Position numbers and translations under genes: made by a program | Assembly: GCA_001430745.1 (NCBI GenBank) | Contig: KQ481970.1 | Span: forward strand, 93,944 to 107,080 | DNA length: 13,137 nt | Direction of reading: 5' to 3' | Source: Auxenochlorella pyrenoidosa | Taxonomy: Eukaryota > Chlorophyta > Trebouxiophyceae > Chlorellales > Chlorellaceae | The notes under the pieces: model-generated | What the model was told of the DNA's origin: nothing | The model's input: only the letters and a program-made list of their open reading frames with translations | The model's database searches: none | Shown: positions 1-8,293 of the stretch, piece after piece | How the letters are laid out: every line of letters starts with the position of its first letter | Position numbering within the stretch: the stretch's first letter is position 1

Positions 1-16
1 CCCCCCCCCCCCCCCC
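1..16. repeat. Poly-C run at the window edge
   Basis: The window opens with 16 consecutive C. It lies upstream of the acceptor of the first visible exon, so it is probably inside an intron of the methionine synthase gene. Long homopolymers like this are also where assemblies slip, so its length should not be trusted. Confidence 0.8.
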
Positions 17-153
17 GCGCCAGCATGCCAGTACGTGTGTTCCCCTTGGAGCGCCCGCTCTGCCAGCTACGGCGCGGCGCATATGTGCTTTCTGCCCTGT
101 GCGTCGTGGTGATGCCGACGCTCTGCTGGCCCCTTCCCGTGCCCCGGTTGCAG

Positions 154-570
154 TCTGGCCTGCTGGGCGGCGACGCCACGCGCATCCACGTGAACCCTGA
201 CTGCGGCCTGAAGACCCGCAAGTGAGCGGCAGCAGGCGTCGTTGCACACTTGAAGCTGGCGGGAGCTCTGGCGTTGCGGCCCTCGCGCTGCGCATGCACG
301 CCGCCTGCTGCCTTCCCGCCTGGCTGCTGCTGCTTGCATGCAAAGCGTCCCTCCCCATGCCCCCGTGCCTGCAGGTGGGAGGAGGTGCTCCCCTCCCTGC
401 GCAACATGGTCCAGGCCGCTGCGCTGGTGCGGGCTGAGCTGGCGGCCGCCGCTGGCGGCAACGCCAGTGCCGACACTGGTGCCCAGGCGGCCTCGACGCC
501 GGCTGGCACGGCCCAGCAGAACGGCCAGCGCGGCGGCGCCTGCGCCTGCTGCACTGCGGCCGAGGCGTGA
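154..570 (+). CDS. METE: Cobalamin-independent methionine synthase, C-terminal end (5' partial)
   Basis: This enzyme family transfers a methyl group from 5-methyltetrahydropteroyl-triglutamate to homocysteine, making methionine without vitamin B12. Two exons are visible, 154-221 and 375-570, joined by a GT-AG intron (donor gtgagc at 222, acceptor gcag at 371-374) inside a Lys codon. The first exon follows an acceptor cag at 151-153. The joined reading contains HVNPDCGLKTRKWEEV, the family's C-terminal signature. By knowledge of the family, the Cys of NPDCGLKTR is one of the catalytic zinc ligands. NMVQAAALVRAEL then matches the usual last helix. Plant enzymes end about there, but this one continues for roughly 40 residues of Ala/Gly/Thr-rich sequence with a CACC cluster, ending at TGA 568-570. 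All upstream domains and the other zinc ligands lie outside the window. A shorter MetE-like paralogue is possible, because only the C-terminus is seen. Confidence 0.86.
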
Positions 571-1704
571 GCAGCGAGCCCTGGAGCTGCCAACGGTGTG
601 CACACGGTGGGCAGCGCCTCTACGGCCACTGGTGGTGCTGCCCAGTTTGCAAGGCACTGCCCATCAAACAAGGGCATCTGGCCCAACTTTCCTGGCTGAA
701 GGACGCCCAGCGAGTAGCGTACCCTTTTCCCGTCAGGCTCGCCCACGGAAGGCAGCCCTTTTTATGCGTTTTGCTTCATTTACCGCCAGCAACAGATTCC
801 ATTCCAATATCCGCATGCACATTTATGGCTCTGGTCATTAGGGATGCCTCTGGCTATTGATCGGTCATGCATTTTGCCACAAAAGATGTGAGCAATAATC
901 TCGCACAAGAAGGGGCATCGCAGGGGTAAGCTCCTGACGTGCGGGGTCAGCACCCAATTTGAGATGGAAGGCTGCACCCAGCACATGTTGATGCAGTGCA
1001 CTTTCAATATCTACAGGGCAGCACTTTGATCAGACGAGAGATAAGAGCCCTCATGTACTGCTCACTGGCTGCATACTGCTCGCCCTGAGTGCAATGCACC
1101 GTGCAACTGTTTCCATGGTGGTGAAGTCAGAGCTGGATGAAAGCACAAGGATATACTGGTCAAAGGAAGTCACATAGCGGACATTGGTGCAATTGAGCTG
1201 CCCTGCACTTGCACGAGAGGCGGGTGCCTGCGGCTGTGCTCCACCAGCGTTCTGCGGCGCCGCGTGCGCCGCCATGCGTTGCACGCCTTCCCCAGCCCTG
1301 CATTGGGTTGAATCCGCTAGTGAATCCATCAGCGATCGGGAAATGTTGTAGCCAAGGGCCTGCCTCATGCAAAAGTGGGGCCCCACCTGGAAGCCGCGCC
1401 CAAGCGCTCTCCCTATTCGTCGTTGCTCTCGGTTTCGTCAAATTACGCAGACCTTCAGATCGCTCATCCACGCCTGTGAGCAGAACTAGGTGCCTCGCCA
1501 GGTGCAGCGAGAGCCCCTTCCCCACGGTCGCAGCCTGCAGCGCCCTGCACGCTCTCCTCCGCAACCTCCAGGTCCCTTAAATCTCGCCCGACACCAGCTT
1601 GCAGTCGCGCGGCCTGGCACCGCTGCCAGCGGCGGCGCCCTGCCGGCGCCTGCTCGGCCTCGGCCTTGGTGGTTTCCCCTCTTGCCGCATTGACAGGGGT
1701 TGCC
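571..1704. other. Intergenic region: METE 3' end and ankyrin-gene upstream region
   Basis: I find no gene I can support in these 1,134 bases. The part from about 700 to 1200 is visibly richer in A and T than the flanking coding DNA, as expected for a 3' UTR and spacer. Open frames on both strands between 1020 and 1560 look protein-like over short stretches, but none shows a family motif or a consistent splice structure. No TGTAA poly(A) signal was seen on the plus strand. The frame of the ankyrin gene's first exon is open upstream to about 1480 but has no ATG before 1705. A ttgacag at 1689-1695 could be an acceptor, so a non-coding 5' exon is possible. Confidence 0.55.
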
Positions 1705-4700
1705 ATGCCGCCAGCGCCCTCGCCCACAGCAGAGGCTGCAGGCAAGCACCCCCAGCTGGCAGCTGTCTGCCGGAATGAGCCTCTCAGCCTCCAAGCTGGT
1801 GGACAGGCAGCCAAGTCGCTCTGCTGGCTGCAGCCCATCCACCTGGCGGCGGCCATGGGCCGCGACCGCTGCCTGCGCTGCCTGCTAGACATGGGTGAGT
1901 AGTGTACAATTGAGCTGGCGCGTGGCCCTCGTGTCCTTTGCTGCACGATGCATGCCCCAACCCGCCTGAATTGCAACGGCACAGCCGCGTTTTGCGCTCC
2001 CCACATCCCCGGCCTGCTGCTTCCCCTGGCATGCCACCCAGGTGCTGCGATGCATGCCCCACCCCGCCAGAATCGCAACGCCGCAGCCGCGTCTTGCCCT
2101 CCCCACATCCCCGGCCTGCTCCTTCCCCCGCCATGCCACCCAGGTGCTGACCCATCGCCCTGGACCGTGCCGCCGCCAGCACCCGCCAGCGCCGGCGGCG
2201 ATGCCGACGAGGACGACCCGGCTGCCGCGGGGGCAGAGGCTTTTGCCTCTTACGAGTCGGTCTGCAGCAGCCCCGTCTACCGAGAGCTCAAGGAGCTGCT
2301 GCCGCCCTCCTCCGAGTTCGCCCACACCTTTGCGCTGGCCCAGCTGCTGCTGCGCGCGCCCTGCACCCCGCTGCTGCTTGCGGTGCGCTTTGGGCGGCAG
2401 GCCGCGGCGCGCGCGCTGGTGGGCGCCATGCTGGCGCGGGAGCGCGCGCGGCAGCGGCAGCAGCAGCGGGAGCAGCAGGAGCGCCTGCAGCAGCGCCGCG
2501 AACGTCACAGCAGCGAGCAGAGCGAGGGGGACGGCGCCGCGCTTGCGAGCCCCTGCTCAACCGCCAGCGACGGCACGGCAGCCTCCGCCATAGAAGAGCC
2601 TGCAGCAGGGCCAGCAGGAGGGCGACCCAGCGAGGCTGGTCGACCCAGCCACCGGCTGCAGTGGGAGCTGGACTCAGCGCTGGGCGCCTGGAGCCTGTCC
2701 CCCGAGCCTCAGGCACGCAGAGCTGGCTGTGCCTGGCAGCCCTTGCTGTGCAAACCCAGTGCTCCCCACCGGCTCCCGCTGACCACCACACAAGCTGCCC
2801 TGAAAACCATACTCCCTCGCCAGACTCGCCGCACTGCCGCTGCCCCTGGCCTGCAGGTGTCGCTGCTGCGTCGCCTGCTGGGCGCCGGCGCGGACCCGCT
2901 GCCCAGCGCGCTGCGCGCCATCCTCGCGCGCTACTCTGGCTGCTCCCCCACCAGCGGGCTGGCCGAGAAGATGCGGGCGGGGCTGGAGGCGGTGCTGCAG
3001 CACCTGCTGCCGCTCGAGGAGGATGAGGGAGGGGAGGAGAGGCCCCGGGCAAGGTCCGCCCCGCCCAGTCACGGCGGTGGCAGCGCCGGTGCTGGCGGCA
3101 CCAGTGCCCAGCCAGGGAGCCCCAGCAGCAGTGCGGGCAGGGCTGGCAGCAGCGACAGCAGCAGCAGCGATGATGATGATGACGATGATGAGAGCGATGA
3201 ATCCCCTCCTGGCAGCCCTGGCACCACCGCCAGCAGCAGCAGCAGCAGCAGCCGCGCCTGGCAGGCTGCCAGGGGGCGCAGCACCAGCGCTGCTGCTGCC
3301 GAGGAGGCGGCCCGCTGCCGGCGGCGGCGCGTGCTGGGCAGCGCGGAGCACCTGCGAGCCCTGCTGGGCGCCGCCATTGCCACGCGGGATGCGGCGCGCT
3401 GCGGCGAGCTGCTGGCCGCGCTGGGCGCGCCCAGCCTGGATGCGCCGCCCTGGCTGAACTCCACCGCCAATGCCGCTCTGCTGGTGGGCCTGCGGGCAAG
3501 GCTGCCTGTGGACAATGCTCTCTGTTGTTGGCACGTTGCGTGGAGGTTTGAGGCTCAGGTTGTGATGGCACCATTCTCCTGCTGTCACCTGCCGACACTC
3601 CACCGCCGCCATCTGCCCCGCTCCAGGTATCGGCTGCTGCGCACGACATGCCGACGGTGGTGGCCCACCTGCTGGCCCTGCCGCCCGCCCCGGGCCTCGC
3701 CACGCCGCCCTTCCAGCCCAACATGTGAGCTCGGGCGGGGGGGGGGGGGGGGGGGGGCGGGGCGCGCGCGCGCGTGCGCTGAACTTGATGGACATGTGCG
3801 GTTACATACCCCCATTATCATCAGTCGTGTGGCTCAGACCTTGGTGTGCACCTCTGGCGCTTTCCCATGGTGGCCCACCCCGCCCCGTGCAACCCTGCAG
3901 GTGGGGCGAGGACGGAATGAGCGCCCTCATGGCGGCCGCCCACCGCGGGGCCCTGGGCTCGCTCGAGGCCCTGCTGGCAGCAGGTGCGCGGCTGTGGGGA
4001 TTGTGTGCCCGCGCAAGGCGCGCTGCATCGCGTGGCTGCCATACCTGCGTGGCGGGCAGGGCAGCAGGTGGGCAGGCGGCGTGGCAAGCGCTTGTTTTGA
4101 CGGCCTGGCCAGGCCTTCTTGTTGACATCGTGTCAGGCATCGAGCTCTGCCTCCTGCAGCTGCTGGCACCGAGCAAGTTGTGTTCAACAGGGCGTTGTTG
4201 CCGGCTGGCTGACCGCCGCCTCTCTGACACCCTGCAGGCGCCACCATCAACCTTGCCGACGAGTTGGGGGCCACCGCGCTGCACTGGGCGGTGGTGGGGG
4301 GCCGGGAGGCAGCTGTCCTGCTCCTCGCGCAGGCGAGCAGACATGGGCTTGGGCGAGGGCCAGGCCTTGGGATTGGTGGGCACCCTGCGTTCGGAGAGGC
4401 GCTGGCGCGCAGTGCGGGCAAGCGGGTGCGTGTCCCCATGCACGGTGCCACCGCATCGCGCAACCACGGCGCGCCGCCCTCCCTGCCCTGCAGCACGGCG
4501 CCGCCGTGGACCAGCTGGCCACAGTGCATGAGGAGGAGGAGCACCTGGAGGTGCGCCCGCCTGGCCAGCTGGCCATCCTGCTGCTGCGCTGCAGTCTGTC
4601 TGTTGCCTGACGTGCCGCCAGCTGTTCACCTGGTTTTGCTTGCCCGCTGGCAGCGTTTCTACTGGGCAGGCTGCCCGGGGGGGTGACGCTTGCCCCGCAA

Positions 4701-7700
4701 CTGCTGGCCTGCAGCGCCCGCTGCTGACGGCGGCGCACTCGGGCAACCTGTCGATAATGCGCCTGCTGCACCAGGTGGGGGCTGGCAGCAGCTCTCTCGC
4801 TTTCCCACCTGCCTTGCAAGGGCTGCATGTTTGCAGCTCCTCGCAGCCAGGTGCACTTGCCAAGGCGTTTAGCTCCCGCACACAGTCGGCAACCCAGCCA
4901 TGCACTCGTTCTTCTGACATCTCACCCCCCTTGTCACAACACTGCCTGCGCAGCTGGGCGCCAGCCTGGACGACCCCTCTCCCTGCGGCTACACCCCTCT
5001 CTCTGTGGCCATCTGCTGGGAGCAGCAGGAGGCAGCGCGCCTGCTGCTGAGCCTGGGGGCAGACCCAAACCAGGTGCGCTAATCTGCTGCGTTACGTGTG
5101 CTGTGCACCTCTGTGCGTTGCAGATGCCGCCGCGCTGTGCGCCGGCCTCCTTTCCCAAGGAACGCGCTGTCGCTGTGAGCCACGACATGACAGCCGAAAG
5201 CTCGACTGCCATTTGCTCGACTGCCCGCTGCTGCAGGTGCTGCCCACGCATGTAAATGGCGGGCTGTACCAGATGTGGAGCGAAAACTACAGCACAGAGG
5301 AGGCAAGGCCCCTGCCGCCCCTGCCGGGAGGGGGCGGCACGCGGTGTTTGTGGTGTGCGGCAGGCGGGGCGAGTGCGCCGGCGAGCACGTGTTGGCCTGC
5401 CTGCCTGCCTGTGGCAGCGACATCTGGTCAGTGCTTGGCACCTTGTTGCGGCGCTCCTCGGCTCTGCTGCCTCACAACCCGCCTGCTCTGCCGGTGCAGG
5501 CGCGCACATTGCTGGGCATCGCTGCCTCGCGGCTGGACTGGCGCGAGTTTGTGGAGCTCATGCTGCAGGCGAGCGCTGCATGCAGAGTGGCACTCTGGCG
5601 CCACGAGACGGCCATTTCCGCAGTGCTGTTACCGGGCCATAGCGCTTTGTTCCTGTGGGGCAAATGTGGCATGGCGTTCATCCTGAGCAGCAGGCACCTG
5701 TTGAGGGCTCACAGCTCTACCGTTCCAGAGCCGTCGCACAACACCGCCGGGGGCGCTGCACCCTCACCTGAAACCACACCTGCAACACGCGCTGCTGCCC
5801 GCAGTCTGGCGCCGACCCCACTTTGCGCCATCCCTTGACGGACCAGACGCCTGCGGCAGAAGTGGCGGGGTTTGGTAAGTCGTTCATGGCGCCTGCATGC
5901 CGCGTGTTGCATGGGGTGCACATTGGACGCTGCGTCGGTCTGTCTGCCAGAGGTGGCTTCTTGCTCCCTGCGTGCGCGTTGCTGCTGCTGCTTCCCCTAA
6001 GCTTGCGCTGAATGTTTCGTTGCGTGTGGCAGGGGCGATTGAGGAAGCCGCCCTTATTCTGGAGCTTTCGACCGCCCCAGAGGGGTCCTGGAGCCTCGAG
6101 CAGCTGGACTGGGCAGGCGCCATGGCAGAGGCGGTGAGCTGCCTGGTTTGGGGTGGGGGGTGGGGGGTGGGGGGTGTGTTGTGGTGGGGATGGTTGTGGT
6201 TGTGGTGGTGGTGGTGGTGGGGTGGGGAACCTCGTTTGTGCATTCTTTGTGGTCAAACGGGCTGTGCCGGCGCAACACGGGAGCGCAACCTCGCAAGCCA
6301 GTGCCCTGGCCCCGCGGCGAACGCGGAGTGCTGCGCTGTCCCGTGCTGGCCGGGGTGGTCGGCATCCTGCACTGTGCCCCTCGATGCCGGATGGGCGGTC
6401 GCCACCCGGCGTGCGCGCTGCTGCAGCCCTCCCTGCTGCCCCGCGCGACGCGCCCGGCCCCGCCCCCGCTGCCCGCCCTGCCCGGCTTTACTTGCAGGCC
6501 CGCAGCTTCTACTTCTACGCCTGCACCGCCCCCACCGACGACTCCTCGTTGGATCCCCTGCTGGACCTGTGGAGGGCGCGGGGGGCGGCGCGCGGCCCGC
6601 CCTCGCCGGCCGCCTGCCGCGCCATCGTGGCGGGCCTGCTGCGCCACCCGGCGCTGACGCTGCGCGAGGGCAGCACCCAGGCGCGTCCTTGTTCCCAGCC
6701 GAGCTGCCTGGGCTGCGGGCCTGCAGGGGATGTGTTCAGGCAGGGGTGTGTGCCGGCCCGCTGCTTCGGCGCCATACTATGCTCGCAGCAGCATGCGGGG
6801 GCGCAGCACGGCTGCCGGCGGCACGCTGGACAGCCGTCCGAGCACCTGCCGACACCAGGCTCCCTCCTGATGCTCATGAGCTGATCAGCCAGCTTCCTGT
6901 GCCAGACCCTGCCGAAGACCTTGCAAACCCCCACTCGCCATGCGCAGCTGGCGGCGGGTGCTGAGCTGGCTGGAGTGATGCAGGCCGAGCGGCTGGCGGC
7001 TGTGGGCATCAGCGCCGACCTGCCAGATGAGCAGCTGGAGGGGAGCCCCTGCAAGTGAGCAGGGTGTTTTAGCTGGAAACGCCATGGTGCCTGGAAGCCA
7101 GCGGCACGGCCGCTTCTGCTCATGCGCACCGCTGCCTGCCAGGCGGGTCCCATACAGAGTGCGACGCTCAAGCCCCTGAGGCTCTGACGTGCGTTGCCCC
7201 TCCTTCCCTGGGAGCAGGGCCGTGGTGCTGGCCGCCGCGCCGCCCGGTGCCCGCTGGTCTCCCTCCCGCCACCGCTTCTTCCCCCTGGCCTTCAAGCAGG
7301 CAGCCCGCCAGCTGCTGCTGGCCAACAACCGCCTCCTGGGCAGCGCGCCTGCCTTCAAGGCGGCCGCAGGTGCTGCCGGGCCAGCCGACGTGGTTCAGGT
7401 TGCGACCACCGGCGGCGCAGTTGGCCCGTGCAAGCGGGGCTTGCTGACAGAAGCCCTGCCGGCCTGTCAATCCCGCGGGGCCGCTGCTGGTTGCGCGAGC
7501 GATGCGGCAAGCCCTGCCGGCAAGGACAGCAGCACCAGCAGCGCCAGCGCCACTAATGGCGCCGCGCCGCCACGCGGGCTTCCGCTGGACGCTGTGCACG
7601 AGGTGCTGCGCCAGCTGGCGTCCTTCCCGCTCTCCTTCTGGATGAGGCAGCCGGCTGCAGCGCCCTTCCCACCCGCTGCGCCGCCACGCACGCCACCGGC

Positions 7701-7872
7701 AACAGCGGTGCCGCCGCCGGGCCCGTTTGGGCCAGTGCTGCCACCGCCAGATGCACCGCATGCCGCGGCGGGTGCCTTGCCGCCGCTGCCGTTCCTGCAC
7801 CCCATCAACCCTCAGCCCGTGGTGCCAGCTGGCAGCATCCCAGCGCCAGAGGGGCCACAAGGAGCTGCTTGA
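1705..7872 (+). CDS. Ankyrin-repeat protein, about 1,049 aa, 16 exons
   Basis: Proposed exons: 1705-1894, 2144-2712, 2857-3483, 3627-3724, 3901-3983, 4238-4332, 4494-4550, 4715-4774, 4954-5073, 5237-5302, 5500-5568, 5805-5874, 6033-6133, 6498-6680, 6948-7054, 7218-7872. Phases agree at every junction and most joins fall inside ankyrin consensus. Repeats seen: QPIHLAAAMGRD..LLDMGADP (about 46-68), ALLVSAAAHDMPTVVAHLL (about 460-479), GMSALMAAAHRGALG (about 500-523), GATALHWAVVGG..LLLAQHGA (about 532-558), RPLLTAAHSGNL..LGA (574-597), GYTPLSVAICW..LLLSLGADPNQ (605-633) and ARTLLGIAAS..LMLQSGADP (656-683). Residues 65-460 are a long insert with an Arg/Gln-rich coiled-coil-like stretch and a Ser/Asp-rich acidic tract. 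The C-terminus has W-S-P-S-R-H-R-F-F-P, FKQAARQLLL (about 845-866), a short segment ending PLSFW (about 973), and a Pro-rich tail. Ankyrin proteins are binding scaffolds; the partner is unknown. Start 1705 is the first in-frame ATG after a stop. Doubtful points: intron 2 (144 nt, stop-free, GC donor) may be coding, and 5124-5174 could be a 17-codon exon. Confidence 0.85.
1947..2150 (+). repeat. 102-bp tandem duplication including a splice acceptor
   Basis: Two adjacent copies, 1947-2048 and 2049-2150, differ at about 11 positions by hand alignment. Each ends in ccacccag followed by gtgctg, which is the acceptor and first exon bases of ankyrin exon 2. The period is a multiple of three and both copies are free of stops in the exon 2 frame. 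The first acceptor (exon start 2042) would therefore give the same protein with 34 extra residues. Confidence 0.9.
3169..3252 (+). repeat. Trinucleotide repeats coding poly-Asp and poly-Ser
   Basis: Within ankyrin exon 3, an imperfect GAT run at 3169-3190 encodes seven Asp in a row, following an AGC-coded Ser stretch. An AGC run at 3231-3252 encodes poly-Ser. Together they form an acidic, Ser-rich, probably disordered linker that could be phosphorylated. Both runs are likely to vary in length between strains. Confidence 0.85.
3737..3779. repeat. 21-nt poly-G followed by an 18-bp alternating GC tract
   Basis: In intron 4 of the ankyrin gene, 21 G at 3737-3757 are followed by alternating purine-pyrimidine DNA at 3762-3779. 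Such sequence can form G-quadruplex and Z-DNA. It lies 13 bases after the donor at 3725 and does not affect the reading frame. The exact length is likely to be unreliable. Confidence 0.85.
6150..6228 (+). repeat. G-rich GTGGGG/GTG tract in intron 13
   Basis: About 80 bases just after the donor at 6134 consist almost only of G and T. Five or more runs of at least three G come first (tggggggtggggggtgg), then GTG repeats. In RNA or on the coding strand this fits a G-quadruplex-forming element. It sits in the longest intron of the ankyrin gene (6134-6497). Confidence 0.85.
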
Positions 7873-8293
7873 AGGTGCTACCTGCGCCCCTGTGAGCGCA
7901 TGCTTTTTTATTACACATGTGCCGCCATGTACAGCCAGGTGGCAGCTGGATCAGCAGCTTCCGCCCTCCCAGAGCCTGCTCTCCTAGGCCCCAGATCAAT
8001 ACATCCCTGTACTTTGCCCTGCACTGTAGCTGTCGCCTTCTGTAGGCCCTCTTCCTTCCATGCCATGGTAGGGGGCTCCCCTCCTGCCTTCACCAGTTAC
8101 CTGTTTTTCCATACTGTCCTTTGCTAGAGCACATTGCCTGTGGAGCGCGCTTGCCTCCTCTTACATTACATGCAGGGACAGCTGGTTAGTGACGATGGTG
8201 GCACCAGCTGACAATCCATGCAGTCCCAGCAATCCTGCACCAGCAGCGACTGTCAAGCCTGGCCGCCTGCCGGTGTATTTGCCTGTGCTCGGC
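7873..8293. other. Convergent 3' region between ankyrin gene and minus-strand gene
   Basis: These 421 bases separate two facing stop codons (TGA ending at 7872 on plus, TAG at 8294-8296 on minus). No open frame here shows a recognisable protein. The sequence is less GC-rich than the exons on both sides, as expected of 3' UTRs. It includes a T-run followed by ttacac at 7905-7917. Confidence 0.6.
8161..8170 (-). promoter_or_regulatory. Doubled TGTAA polyadenylation signal
   Basis: Read on the minus strand, the ten bases are TGTAATGTAA, two exact copies of the TGTAA signal used for polyadenylation in chlorophyte green algae. They lie 124 bases past the stop codon of the minus-strand gene, a sensible 3' UTR length. 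No equally clear signal was found for the plus-strand ankyrin gene. Confidence 0.6.

Noticed and set aside
67..657. 196-residue open frame on the minus strand
   Set aside because: It is the antisense shadow of the METE exons and the intron between them, with Ala/Arg-rich GC-driven composition and no motif.
1022..1386. Protein-like short frames on both strands (plus strand reading about 1023-1180, minus strand reading 1051-1386), hinting at a gene or mobile-element remnant
   Set aside because: Frames on opposite strands look equally plausible over the same bases. None extends through a consistent splice structure, and no family motif is visible. Chance open frames in a spacer are the simpler explanation.
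3484..3495. Alternative GC donor after CTGCGG (gcaagg at 3496) for ankyrin intron 3
   Set aside because: A GT donor at 3484 has the same phase and gives exact ankyrin spacing (ALLVSAAAHDMPTVV), so it is preferred and not counted among GC introns.
2288..3795. Long minus-strand open frames of 478 and 373 residues
   Set aside because: They are antisense to the ankyrin exons 2-4. Composition is what reverse reading of GC-rich Ala/Ser/Gln codons gives (runs of Arg, Cys, Pro, Ala), and they cross introns of the sense gene.
1948..4125. A single 725-residue plus-strand open frame
   Set aside because: It is an unspliced reading that runs through introns 1 to 3. After 3483 it leaves the ankyrin consensus, whereas splicing at 3484/3627 restores a perfect ankyrin repeat.
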